Counted from the first letter of the stretch, positions 11,563 to 23,350 are shown. The stretch: DNA of 64,000 nt from Cunninghamella blakesleeana (GCA_017871115.1 JAFCIZ010000001.1:663501-727500); one strand, 5' to 3'. Translations and numbers: made by a program. The notes: generated by a model not told the origin, from the letters alone.

Positions 11563-13568
11563 TTATACCCAAATAGCAAGAACGCACATAATAGTAGCAC
11601 CAATATACATAGAGAATAAACAAATAGTTTTTTGGAAAGAATTAAAGTTTTGGAATTTAGGATTATGATTAATTTCAACACCCATTAGGAAAGAGTTCGC
11701 ACTATATAATAAGACACCAGCAGCCACAGCATTTAAAATGGCTTGGGATAATAAAGTAGCTTGAATATTCATTATTTTACGAATACCAATACCAATGGCA
11801 ACACCAATAGGGGTAGAAAGGATGAAAACAAAAGACATTAAAATAGGAACAAGCCAAGTATCGGTATTGATTCCATTAATACGTGTACCAAGGGCAAAGC
11901 CTGAAAAGAATTGATGGAAGATGGCAGCAAGAAGGACGGCCAAAAAGGTACTTTCTGTGCATACGCCAAGGACAATACCAACAATAATAGAATGAAGACA
12001 AATACCAAATTCAATTACAAAGGTACTAATATTACGCAAAACGATATCATCATTTTCAAAGGATCCAGCAGAATAAATGATTCCATTGTCCATATGACCT
12101 ATTTCATGATCAAGCATATCGGTTTCTTCTTTGGCAACACGGATCCCGCTTTCATTGACTTCTTCTACTCTGGAATGATGTTGAATAGATGAAGACTTCT
12201 TTCTTTCTGATCTTAAATGCTGTAAACGGGCTAAAGCAATCACTTCTATACCTTGGATAATAAAAGTGGCAATCAAACAAAAGACAGCAGTGAAGGAATG
12301 ATAATGGCTATTCCATCCTCCTCCTAAACAAGGTGAATTGAATTTATCGGATGATTCAGGAAGCATATGAGCAAAAGCTGTAGATAAAATAACACCAATA
12401 CCAACTGTGTACATAGATGTATCATTTTTTTTATTAAAAAATAATAATAATAAATAAATAAAGAGAAAGGGGAAGATTAGATGATCAGTTTTTTTATTTA
12501 TTTTTCTTTTACTTTATTTTAGTTTAGATTATATATGTATATATACAATTTTTTTTTTATTTTTTATTTTTTATTTTTTATTTTTTTATGATAATAAACT
12601 TACAGAATTTTGCAACAGTTAATACTTGATCACGGAAACTATTATCTTCATAAGTACGAAGACGGTGTACAAAGAAAGGAATAAATACACCAAAAGTACT
12701 AGCCACTAAAATAATAAAAACAGTAGCGATACGAAGATTTAAATTATAATCATCTTGTTGGGCTTCTTCCAAAGTACAATTTTGAGAACTAAAACCAAAC
12801 AATTGGGAAAGATGAGCATTGGGACCATCTTGATCATTATTATTATTTTGACCAAAAGGATATTGAGAAGTAATATTATTAGGATTAGTTGTTGAATTTA
12901 ATTGATCAAGCGGATTGGTAATATTATTTTGATCTAAACCTGGTGGAATAACTGTATTATTACTATTGATTGATCCTCCTCCATTAAGGTTAGGATTGGG
13001 TTGTTGTTGTCCATTATTATTGCTGTTATTACCACCATTCATACCATTGGATCCATCGTTTGTAGGTTGATTACCATTGCCATTATTTCCATTTCCGATA
13101 CCTCCTAAATTTCCATTGCCACCATTTTCATTACCGCCACCGTTTTCAACACCTCCTGAACCATTTTCATTACCAGAGCCATTGCCACTGCCATTTCCTG
13201 AACCATTGCCACCATCGTTACCAGAACCATTACCAGAACCATTACCACTGCCGTTACCAGAGCCATTACCACTGCCGTTACCAGAACCATTACCACTACC
13301 ATTACCAGATCCGTTTCCAGATCCATTACCAGGTAGAGTTGAGTTAGTTCCATTATTTCCACCTTTATTAGGGTCATGGCAATCAATATTGAAATCAGCT
13401 AAAAAATTTAATATGAAATAAAATAGTAATCATTTTTAATATCCAATTAAATATTTTTATTTTTATTAAATACATATATTTTATTTTATTTCATTTACTA
13501 GCAAAAGAAAAAGTAACAATGCATGATAGAACAATAAATAATGATATAAAAAGTTGTATTAATTTCAT
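11563..13568 (-). CDS. ZIP-family metal transporter with Gly-Ser-Asn repeat N-terminal loop (copy A)
   Basis: Exons 13499-13568, 12604-13398 and 11563-12404, giving 568 aa. ZIP proteins carry Zn2+ or Fe2+ into the cytosol. A signal peptide (MKLIQLFISLFIVLSCIV...) leads into a ~250-residue extracytoplasmic region of GNGSGNGS repeats and Asn/Gln-rich sequence, then eight predicted membrane helices. Metal-site helices IV and V are recognisable as FGICLHSIIVGIVLGV and IFHQFFSGFALGTRI; both keep His residues and the HQFF motif. The cytoplasmic loop between helices III and IV has only a few His. Both introns fall at the same places and phase as in the neighbouring copy B, so the pair is a tandem duplication. 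The long Gly-Ser-Asn loop is much longer than normal and replaces the His-rich loop of copy B. Confidence 0.88.
13141..13330 (-). repeat. In-gene tandem repeat encoding GSGN units
   Basis: Imperfect 12-base units (minus-strand type GGTAATGGTTCT and variants) are repeated about 15 times inside exon 2 of ZIP copy A and encode Gly-Asn-Gly-Ser. Third-position changes vary between units, so the protein repeat is kept while the DNA drifts. The length is probably polymorphic. Confidence 0.8.
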
Positions 13569-15414
13569 ATTAAATAATTTTATATATACAAGATAAAAAA
13601 AAAAGTAAAGAGAAAAGAGAAAGAAAAAAGAAAAAAGAAAGGGATAAAAAATTTTTTAAATATAAATCTTTTTTTAGCAGAGAGGACATATATATATATA
13701 TATGATATGTATATTTATGTATGAAATCCTTTTTTATTACATATGGTAACACTGATTGACAATAATAACTTCCTTGATTTCCTTTTTCCACCAACCAATC
13801 AATCTTCTTTAAAAAGAATAAATCGTCTTTAAATGGTAAAATAAACGAACTATCGGCCGTTCTCTTCCTTTTTCATCCTTATTCTTTTTTCAATAATAAT
13901 AAAAAATACTATTATTTTTTATTATTTATTTTTTATTAAACTATACTATATTTTCATTAATCCCGTTTCATTACAAATGTAAAATGTATAAAAAAGAATA
14001 TCGTGTTTTATTTTGGTGATCTTTTAACTGTTACAAGAAGTGCTGGGTTTTAAAAATAAAAAAATAAAAAAGTTAAGCTTTTTCCCCTATTCTACATTGA
14101 CTTTTATATACATATTCTGCTTGTTGCCCATCCATAAACATGTGTTCTCTTACTTTTTTCAAAAAGTATTATTATTAAGGAGTAAGATATTAAATCAAGT
14201 CTTTTTGTATTTCATTTTATTCTTTTTCTTTTCCTTTTCCTTTTCCTTCTCTTTTTTCATTTTATATAATAAAATATACAATATATATTGTACTAATGTG
14301 GCTTTTGTTAAAAAAAAAAATTCACTATTTTGTTATTTGTTTCATTAATGTATAACAATAAGCTACAGATCATTTCCATAATAGTTCACATGTGACTCCA
14401 AGCATCAGCCATATACAGTTAAAACTCCAGGTGGAGTGTTGAGATTATCATGATTCATTGTATATGCTTTTAAAAAAATCATATGTCACTTCCATTTCCA
14501 TTTTCATTACATATCCGCTCAGAAAAAGAATTGTTTCACATTTAATTTTCTATTCATTATTATTACTGCCTATAAAAATAAAAAAATAGTATAATATAGC
14601 AATATCCGGTTAAATTTAATATAGAATATTACTGCTTTCCTTTTATCCCAAAAGTAGTTGAACACCCTTTTCTTTTATTCTTTTTTCTAAAAATAATCAT
14701 TTATTCTAAAAGTTTTGTGCGCGCTTTCTATTTTTTTTTTCTTTCTCTCAGTATTTTCAGGTATATATATATTTGCCTATGTTCTTTAAAATTCTACTTG
14801 TTCATAAATATATATATATATATATGCGGTATTATTATAACTATTATTATCATCATCATCATCATTAGTAATGTTATCAATGGTATCATTATGTTTAGTA
14901 TAATTTTTTATACAATGATTACAACAATGTGTAGAGAGTGTTTAGCAAGTTCATAAAGTATCTAATACGTAGTTTATTTTTTAATTTAATGTATTTTATT
15001 ATATATTTTTACAATTATAATTTATATTTATATATTGATCTTATTTTAAACTGTTTGATAAAATAAATATACAAAGTAAAAAAGAAGGAAAAAAACTATT
15101 CGCGCAAAGTTAAACTTTATTAAAAAACTGAAGTTGAAACTCAGTTTTCATTTTTATGCTTTTGACTTTTTAAACAAATTGAAATTGTTGCTACTCTTTT
15201 AAAATTTTGGGATGTTTGGTTAAATATTATATATTCCGATTATTTTTTAAAAAAAAGAAAAATCTAAAGCCGGGTTGTTTTTTTTTTATTGATTAAAAAA
15301 AAAAAGATATAGTTTAATAATTGGTATTTTTTTTTATACATATATAGTTATAAATAAATAGATAATACATAATACATAGTACATAAATAATAAATTAAAT
15401 AAAAAATAAAAAAA
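13569..15414. other. Intergenic region upstream of ZIP copy A
   Basis: 1.8 kb between the ATG of ZIP copy A and the 3' end of ZIP copy B. The part nearest copy A contains three blocks shared with the copy B promoter (13745-13753, 13795-13801 and 13827-13842). The rest is A/T-rich with low-complexity ORFs only. Confidence 0.65.
13745..13842 (-). promoter_or_regulatory. Candidate cis-regulatory blocks of ZIP copy A
   Basis: Read on the plus strand: GGTAACACT at 13745-13753, CCAATCA at 13795-13801 (an inverted CCAAT box for the minus-strand gene) and CTTTAAATGGTAAAAT at 13827-13842. The same three strings in the same order occur upstream of ZIP copy B. They lie about 180-275 bases before the ATG. 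A role in metal-responsive or shared control is inferred from conservation between paralogues only. Confidence 0.5.
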
Positions 15415-16928
15415 TTAAGCCCATAAACCAAGTACACTCATGATGGCGGCACCAATATACATAGAGATTAAGCAAACTGATTTTTTACCAAATGAATATT
15501 GACGGAATTTCGCACTATGGCTAATTTCAACACTCATTAAAGAGACATAAGCATTGTATAGTAAAATACCGGCAGAAATAGAATCTAAAATGGCTTGAGA
15601 GACTAATAAACTTTGAACATCCATGGTTGTTCTTACTCCAATTCCAATGCCAATTCCAATAGGAGTCATACAAATGAAAATAGTACCCATTATGAGAGGT
15701 TTTAACCATGATCCTTTGACGTTTGTTTCATTAATACGTGTGCCAAGAGCAATACCTTCAAAGAATTGATGGAAAATCAAAGCAATAAAAATAACAATAA
15801 AAGTAGTTTCCGATGAGGTACCTAAGGTAACACCAATAATGATGGAATGAACGGCAATACCGAATTCTAATAACAAAGTACTTATGCTACGTAAAGAAAG
15901 ATTATCTTGGTCATTTTCTAAAAAGCCAGCAGAATGAACGTGACCCATGTCACCGTGTTCCAATTTATGTTCAGCAATCGTTGATTCGGTTTGTTGCTGT
16001 TGTTTTTTAGCTTTCAATGCGTCCATATGCGATAAAGCGGCAAGCTCAATCCATTGTAAAATAAAAGCGGCTGCCATACAAAAAATTGCACCAAATGAAT
16101 GATAGGAATGCCATCCTTCACTTAAACAAGGAGAACTGAATCGTTCCATAGCTTCGGGAAGCATGTGTACAAAAGCAGTAGATAAAATGACACCCGTACC
16201 AACTAATGGTGCATAGAAATGATAATAATAGTGGTAATAAAAAAAAAAAAAAAGAAAGAAAGGTAAACAAATAATACTTATAATAGTTATAAATAGTTTA
16301 CAATTGTATTCGTTATGGTTACTTACAGAATTTTCCAATGGTTAAAACCCAAGCACGAAGACTATTTTCTTCATAAGGTTTAATTTGATGTAACAAAATA
16401 GGAGCAAAAATACCAACAGCACTGGTAGCTAAAATAATAAAAAGGGAACCAATTCTAAAGTTGAGGTTATATTCTTGATGTGCTTCTAATTCACAACTTT
16501 CTTCGTCAAATCCGGAAGCATGAGAATGACCAGCATGACCGCCTGCTTCCTCTTCTGCATGATTATGACCTTCGTGGCCAACTGCTACTTCGCCTTCAGC
16601 ATGATTATGCCCTTCATGGCCTGCTTCCCCTCCTGTATGATTATGCCCTTCATGATTATCTGGTATAGGTGTGGGTGTAAGTGTAGAAGTGGACGTGGGT
16701 GTGGTTGCTGATTGAGTGGAATTGTTTGTAACTTCATGTTCGTGTTCATGATCGTGTTCTTTATAAAAGAAAAAGATATAAAAAATTAGAAATTTTTTTT
16801 ATAAAAATCTATATCTGACTTTAAAATTTGATGGCTCCATTTTTGTTAAACATACCTTGAGCATAAGAAAAAGTGGTTATGCATGATAATATAAGAAATA
16901 ATAAAATAAAACAACTTATTGATTTCAT
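15415..16928 (-). CDS. ZIP-family metal transporter with His-rich N-terminal loop (copy B)
   Basis: Exons 16856-16928, 16327-16758 and 15415-16202, giving 430 aa. A signal peptide (MKSISCFILLFLILSCITTF) is followed by a His-rich extracytoplasmic region with EHDHEHEHE and three HEGHNH repeats, a usual metal-capture feature of ZIPs. Eight helices follow, with the conserved FGTGVILSTAFVHMLPEA, the helix IV segment FGIAVHSIIIGVTLGT and helix V IFHQFFEGIALGTRI. Helix V keeps HQFFEG, where copy A has HQFFSG, so the canonical acidic residue next to the metal site is present here and absent in copy A. The III-IV loop has HGDMGHVH. It probably takes up zinc at the plasma membrane or moves it out of an organelle. 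Zinc versus iron specificity is not decided. Confidence 0.9.
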
Positions 16929-18185
16929 ATTAAAAATTATACTAAGAAGATTAAAATATAAAACAAAAAGAAGGAAAGAAAGAAAGAGTAGGGAAAAAAA
17001 ATATATTTATTTTTTATATAAAACCGAAAAAAAAAGAGATAATAAATAAAACGAATCAAAAATAAAGCGAGAAAGGTTTATATATTTATGTTTTTCCTTT
17101 AATTCTATTTATTATTCAAAAATTTCGAAACACGGTCACTTTTTTTTTTTTTTATGTTATATAACACTCACTTTTTTTTTTAGCTATTATAATATTTTTA
17201 TTTAATTTTTTTAATAGATCTAAAAGGTAACACTTGATTTTTAAAAAATTTCTTTCTCGGTTTTCTTTTCTAAATACTTCATAGCCAATCACCATTCATT
17301 TTCTTTTAAAAAAAATAAAAATAAACTTTAAATGGTAAAATGATCAATATTTGGATTGCTCTTTCACAAAATAGTCCAATTTCTCGGAGATTATCATTTT
17401 TGATTAATGTTTTGAGTAAAGTGTATCAACATGCAAAAAAAATTTCCAAAAAATAGTGTCATATTGAAAAATTTTTGATTTTATATAAAAAAATGATTTA
17501 AAGTATGATAGATATTATGTAAGGCTCCAATATAAATGATATATATATATATATATATAAATAGTATCATTATATTATTTTTTATTTTTATTAGGTATAT
17601 TACTATCTATTATGGTATAATTATTATATTTATATACAAGTTTTACTTGTACAATATTTTCTCGTTAATGATGACTTTGATCTTTAGCGGAAGATAGATT
17701 TGATCTTTTAAATTTTATTTTTTAAACTTTTCATGCTCTATTCTATTAGATGATCATTGTATTATTATTCATTCTAAACATAACTATAACGTAACTACCT
17801 ACATAAATGAAAAATAAGTAATAACAAATAAATATATTTTAATTTAATGTTAATAATGATGATAACGATGGTTATGAGTCTATACTATTATTATTTTTAT
17901 AATATAATACATATTTATAATATATATATATGTATATACACATATGTATAAACAAAAGAAAAAAAAAAAGAAAGCAAAAACAAATCTAATCTAATCTAAT
18001 ACTAAAATGGTTTTTTTTTTCGTATAATGTATAAATGAATATTGTAATATTAAAATGAAGATGGTGTATATATATAATCCCTCGTTTCTTTTTTTTATTA
18101 TTATTATTGTTTTTTTTTTTCCCTCGTTCTCTTTCTCTTTTTCCTTTTTTAATTAATAATACAGATAAAAAATATTAATAAAATA
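16929..18185. other. Intergenic region upstream of ZIP copy B
   Basis: A/T-rich, 1.26 kb. It contains the copy B versions of the shared promoter blocks (17226-17234, 17285-17291 and 17326-17341). No coding sequence was seen. Confidence 0.65.
17226..17341 (-). promoter_or_regulatory. Candidate cis-regulatory blocks of ZIP copy B
   Basis: GGTAACACT at 17226-17234, CCAATCA at 17285-17291 and CTTTAAATGGTAAAAT at 17326-17341, in the same order as upstream of copy A. Spacings are 59 and 41 bases, against 50 and 32 in copy A. The DNA between the blocks has diverged. Function is inferred. Confidence 0.5.
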
Positions 18186-19149
18186 TTATATAGATTGAGG
18201 TGTATTTGCTTTTGATTCAATGTATAGTGACCTATGTTTTCGTATCCAACTGTTTCCAATGCCACCAAACCCAAACGCTGGTCCAATTCTTCCAATTCTT
18301 GCCAGAGCACTTTTAAAATATTCCTTTTGAATTAGTTGAACACGTTGTGATAAATGAAGAGCAGGGCGATTGTAAAGATCCAATGCCATTAAATGAACAG
18401 GTGTACTAAAAAATTGAACAAAAGCTGGACACATTAATTGAGAAACCATTCCTGATCCCTCTGGATGTTTTTCCCAATAAGTCGATTGTTGTTGCATATA
18501 CTGTGAGATATAATGAGGTGCATTGAAACTAGCTGCTACAGTTAAACAATCACGTAAAGCAAATAAAAAATAAGACATCTTTGGAAACGATTTAGCTACA
18601 GCTGCTGTTGTCGTAGCGTTACCAAACATACGTGTAAATGATTTATCTTTATACATGCATAGAGACATATTGACAGCAGTAGTGGCTATGAATTTAATAA
18701 ACGATGTTTGGTTGGTGGATATATTATTATATTCTGCTGTAGTATCAACTATATTGGCGGTGATATATGTACTGAAGTAAAGTCCAAATACAAGTCGAAA
18801 CTGACTGGATTTGATAAACTGATAAGGTGTTGTTAAAAATTGTCGAGCTCCAAATATAATTCCTTTTCCTAACGTTCGTTTCCCATTCATGTTCTCAATA
18901 ATGGATCTTTAAAGTAATAAAATAATTATATAACAAAGTTATTATAATAGTAATAATAATAATAATAATAATAAAAATCTCCCATAATCTTTTTTTTTTT
19001 ATAAATAGTCATTATAAATCAGTTTACCTATCAACAATGGCAATAAATGGTGATACCATAGCCGACGATGTTGCAGCTGCTATGACATCAATACCATATA
19101 AATTCGGTAGTAAGTGTCTTGAATATGGATTCACTTGATCTTTATCCAT
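18186..19149 (-). CDS. Conserved membrane protein, degenerate mitochondrial-carrier-like
   Basis: Two exons, 19028-19149 and 18186-18906, giving 280 aa. I do not recognise a named family with certainty. Three spaced segments look like worn carrier signatures of the PxxxxKxxxQ type: SPFIAIVDRSIIENMNGK, TPYQFIKSSQFRLVFG and TPVHLMALDLYNRP. Each is followed by a segment that could be amphipathic or membrane-spanning, and Gly-rich stretches such as GPAFGFGGIGN occur near the end. Size and the three-fold pattern fit the SLC25 carrier fold, but the acidic-basic PX[DE]XX[KR] signature is degraded, so substrate transport is doubtful. A mitochondrial inner-membrane location is inferred from this resemblance only. 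Confidence 0.6.
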
Positions 19150-19428
19150 ATTACTTGAGTAATAAATAAATAGGACCCAAAGTCAAGGAAAAGGAAAAAA
19201 AAATTGAAAAAGGAAAAGAGAAGGAAAAAAAAAAAAATTGCTGACAATAAAATAAAAAAAAAGCCTTTGGTTTTTAATTTTTTCTCAAGATTAAATAAAA
19301 ATTATTAAATATCTCCAAACTAATCACACATAATAACAATGAAGATCTTCCTTTTTATATATTTAAATAAAGTTGTGTCAATAAAAATTACTTTTTTTTT
19401 TATTAACCATATATAATTAAAGAAATAT

Positions 19429-20074
19429 TTATTCGTCATCAACAATGGTGGTTTCAAGACCTAAATATTTAAATAATGATAAAACAAATAAAATTAATAC
19501 ATGAATAAACTATCGTATATATTTAAACTTATTTTATATATATTATTTTTCCATGCATAAATCTCTCCTTTTTTTTAGACTACTTACCCTTGAAAGAAGC
19601 AACGGGAACGTAAGTAACATAAGAGTAAAGTTTTTCCTTGGCATCTTCATCATCATTACGCTTACGGGCGATACGGACACGGATACGATGATCGATGTGC
19701 TTAACACCACGAGACCATAATTGTTTGTTTAAAGCGGGATCAAGACGAACATCAGAGGTACCCATGTTCTTCTTAGCGAATTCCTTGATAGCCTTAACAG
19801 CATGAGGAGTACGCTTTCTTAAAGAGCTATAGATGTATAAACATGACGATTTTTTTTTAAAAAAAAATAAAAAGACATGAAATAAGTATAAATATAGATA
19901 TAAACACAGATACGTATATATTATGTTGAAACTTTATAAACTCTATTCTACTTTTTTTTTTAATATTATTTTTATTTACCGGCCAAAGACGTGCTTGTGT
20001 AAGTGAATGGTGTATTCACGAGTAACAACATCAGCGAGGGTGGAACGCTTGGTGGTCTTTTGATCCTTAGCCAT
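19429..20074 (-). CDS. RPL31: 60S ribosomal protein eL31
   Basis: Coding exons 19980-20074, 19588-19826 and 19429-19460, giving 121 aa, the normal length. It is a component of the large ribosomal subunit near the polypeptide exit tunnel. Family landmarks: VVTREYTIHLHKHVFGR at the start, RKRTPHAVKAIKEFAKKNMG, DVRLDPALNKQLWSRGVK, RIRVRIARKRNDDEDAKEKL and the acidic end TTIVDDE. Codons are richer in G/C than those of most neighbours, as expected for a highly expressed gene. A further intron probably lies in the 5' leader (20076-20283), ending ATTAG one base before the ATG and starting GTAAGT. Confidence 0.97.
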
Positions 20075-20075
20075 T

Positions 20076-20283
20076 CTAATATCGATTTGGAAATATGAAA
20101 AAAATAAAAAATTTAATCCATCCATCCATCCATTCTTATATTTTTTTTATATCTCGTATTCATCCATTCATCCATCCATTTCATTTAAATAATCCATTTA
20201 TTATAATGTTGATCGTTGGATATATATATACATATATATATTAAATATATCATTCTTCTTTATTCGTTGTTATATGCACTTAC
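20076..20283 (-). other. Probable 5'-UTR intron of RPL31
   Basis: The minus strand shows a donor GTAAGTGC at 20283 and an acceptor TATTAG ending at 20076, one base before the start codon. The span contains a GGATGGATGG-type repeat. Leader introns are common in fungal ribosomal-protein genes. Not confirmed by transcript data. Confidence 0.6.
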
Positions 20284-20925
20284 GGTAAAAAAGAAGTTAG
20301 AGGGAGAAAAAAATGTATTTTTTGGGTTCCGCACCTTTTATTTCATTTTTTTTTAAATTTCTGAAAATGAATTAGCCAATAAAATCAACAGATTTTTTTT
20401 ACATTAGAGTCTTTTAATTTTTTATCCACATCAACTTATAATAATAATAATAATAATAAAGGGTATATAACACATTTTATCTATTATTATATTAATTTTA
20501 AAATGTAGAATTTTCTTTCATATGCTCCAAAAAATAAAGGTACTTATTTTATTTAAATTATTGAAATGAATACTTTTTTATGCATTTAAATTCGAAATTC
20601 CAGACCCTTTTATTATTTGATTATGGAATATAGCATGTATAAAAATTTAAAGTATGGATGATAACATAAATATATGTATAAAAAATCTATTGATCACAAT
20701 TCAATATTATATTTTAAATTATCTAAAGATATCTTTTTTTTCTTTTTTATTATATTTTATCTTATTAAACGAAATAAAGCATTTATTTTTAATTCATCTT
20801 AATAAGAACAAAGCTTTTATTCTTGGCTTATAATTGACATTATTTTAGTTTAATGTATATTGCTGCTCTTATCCAACGTATATTTTTTATATTATATTTA
20901 TGCATTTGCTGATCTTTATTATCTT
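20284..20925. other. RPL31 upstream region
   Basis: A/T-rich DNA upstream of the inferred RPL31 leader exon. It has an AAT repeat near 20440-20458 and nothing coding. It merges into the degenerate repeat zone. Confidence 0.55.
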
Positions 20926-20940
20926 TATTTAAATATAACT

Positions 20941-23350
20941 GTCGACAACAGTCCTATCAATAGCATTCCTTAAATTTTTGGTTCCTGATACCGAGTAGCC
21001 CATTTTTACGGTAGGAACTTTCATTATTTTTTTCCCTTCTCTCTTTCAATATTAAATGGTTTTTTTTGAATTTTTCAACTAAAAAATATTTATATTTCAT
21101 TGTATTTATTTACTAGAATATTTTCGAACAACCTGATTTAAAACATTTTAATTTTTTCACTATCATTTTATTTTATTTTGCGGCTATTAAATTTTTATTA
21201 TAATCCTGCTTTTTTATAATGCTTTAATTTTTATATTTATTCTTATATAATCAGTCGTTCTACTTATAAAACAGGAACTGATATTCACTGAAACTACCTT
21301 ATTTATTTCAAATACACCTTAAATTGCTCATTTCTCATTTTAAAAAATAAATCTTGGCCAAAAGCTCTGTTATGAAGTGGGTATGTCTCGAATACCATAA
21401 AGTAGTCATTAATTATTTTTATTTATTTTTCTCTTATTTCAGAAAGAAAATGCTTATTTTTGTCTTTTCTCTTTCTTATTTAGAAAAGAATTCGATCTTT
21501 GGTCTTTTTTTTCCTTTTTTCGGGGAAGAAATTGCTGTCACTTTTCTCTCTTCTGAGTAAAAGAAAATGATAACCTTAATTTATAAAAAGTCGGTCAATA
21601 TTAAATAAAAGACTTTTATTATAACAAATAAGTTCTATCAACTCCTCTTTTTAACTAAAAATTATTTGTTATACTTTAATATTATTGATTATTATCCAAT
21701 ACTAATTTATTTTATTTTGTTTTACTCTATTTATTTATTTAAATCAAATTGTATTTACTTATAAAACAAGATACTGATGCTCAATGACTACTAAACAATA
21801 CTATAAAGTATTTACTTTTTAAAACTATACAAGGAAACTATACTTAATAAACAACTATTATAAATGTTCAAATATAAATAAAAACATATAATACACATAA
21901 ATATTATTTAAACGAATATTACTGTCGATGATAGTGCTACCAATAGCTTTCCTTACAATTGAGTACTGCTTTTTGGGGTAGCCGCTCCTGGAGTGGCCAT
22001 TCCATACGGTAACTACTTTCATCACTTTTCCCTACTCTCTATATACATTAAATATTTTTTTTTAATTTTTTTAAAATATAAATAGAACCAATTTTTTTCT
22101 CTTTCTTTCACTTTTATTATCGATTTTTTATAATAAATTATTACTTACTAAACAATTATTTAACTTGCCCACTTTATATAGTAACCTTTATAATTTTATC
22201 TCAATTTATTTTTACTTATAACATATTCAACTATTGAATTTACTTATTTTATTTATCAAATTTCTTTATTTTATTTTATTTTATTATATTTATTTAAATA
22301 TTTTTAAACATACTGATCATTCATTTTGAATTTTTACTCTATTTTACCTGGCGGTCATTAAACTTTTGCTTTAATTCTATTTACTTAAATACACTTCTAG
22401 TTTTTATTTTATTCTTTTTTTTACTTTTTTAAATTTTATTTTATTTTATTTATCTTGTTCCTTTATATAAGCCGTTCTACTTATAAAACAGGAATAGATG
22501 CTCATTGGAACTCTGTTACATACTTCAAATATAACCCATGTTAGCAATAACGCTCTCTGATTTTTCTTTCCTTTTTTTGGATTGGCTTTGTGCTACTGGT
22601 GCAAAAACACCAAGGTGCAAAAACACCAAGGTGCAAAAACACCAAAGGTGCAAAAACACCAAAGGTGCAAAAACACCAAAGGTGCAAAAACACCAAGGTG
22701 CTTTTGTTCCTTACCCGATCCTTATAAATTTTAATTTTTTTTTTAAATATAAATAGAACCAATTTTTCTCTCTTTCTTTCTTTTAAATTGTCAAATTTTT
22801 ATAATAAATTATTATGTATTAAATAATTATTGAACTTGTCCACTTTATAAATCATATTTTATAATTTTAACTTATTTTACTTATAACTCATTCAAGTTAC
22901 TGAATTTATCTATTTTTTATAACAACCCATATTATTTTATTTTACATTTTTATATTTATTTACTTAAATATTTTTCAACCACTCAAATTTAAATTACTTT
23001 TTTTAAATTTTCTTATTATATTTATTTTATATTGCGGTTACTGAAATCTCTCTTTAATCCTGCAATTATATTACACCTTTTAAAATTTTTATTTTTTTAT
23101 TTCTTTATTTTTACTTTATTTTATTTTATTTTTTTATTCCTTTATATTAAGTCGTTCTACTTATAAAACAGGAACTGGTGCTCACTGGAATTATATTATA
23201 CATATCAAATATTACTTATAATACTCATTCCTCATTTCAACAAAATAAATCTTAAACAAAAACCCACACAACACCCAATTTACTCATTCCTCATTTCTAA
23301 AAAATAAATCTTATCTAAAAAACTCACATAGCGTTGTTGCAAAGTCATAC
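20941..23350. repeat. Degenerate tandem repeat zone, LTR-like, about three copies
   Basis: Several blocks recur in the same order. Block 1 is TGTCGA..A.AGT.CTA.CAATAGC.TTCCTTA at 20941 and 21923, followed by a GTAGCC and ACGGTA segment in both. Block 2 is AAATATAAATAGAACCAATTTTT followed by CTCTTTCTTTC, near 22076 and 22745. Block 3 is a GCGG(C/T).A.T.AAAT motif at about 21180, 22351 and 23034. Block 4 is GT(C)CGTTCTACTTATAAAACAGGAA, then TG.TCACTGGAA-like sequence, at about 21254, 22470 and 23151, with a worn copy near 21760. Block 5 is CTCATTTCTCATTTTAAAAAATAAATCTT near 21323, with two further copies near 23235 and 23283. The unit is 0.6-1 kb. No coding capacity remains. It could be solo LTRs or another decayed element; the position next to a tRNA gene would suit an LTR element. 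Confidence 0.6.
22598..22701. repeat. 16-17-bp minisatellite (GGTGCAAAAACACCAA)
   Basis: Six full units start at 22598, 22614, 22630, 22647, 22664 and 22681, plus a partial unit GGTGC at 22697. Three units are 16 bases and three are 17 (one extra A). Each unit contains GGTG and CACC flanking CAAAAA, so each can fold into a short hairpin and the array can pair with itself. Near identity of the units suggests recent expansion inside older decayed repeat DNA. Confidence 0.92.

Noticed and set aside
13077..13421. Plus-strand proline-rich frame (PLPEPLPLP repeats)
   Set aside because: It is the antisense of the GNGS-coding repeat of ZIP copy A; the periodicity comes from that repeat, and splice sites and signal peptide support the minus strand.
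14040..14956. Phe/Ile/Tyr-rich plus-strand frames between the ZIP genes
   Set aside because: Amino-acid content follows T/A-rich repeats; looks membrane-like only because TTT and ATT dominate.
22538..22762. Frames on both strands over the minisatellite
   Set aside because: A repeat unit without stops gives open frames in several phases; no start context, conserved domain or splice support.
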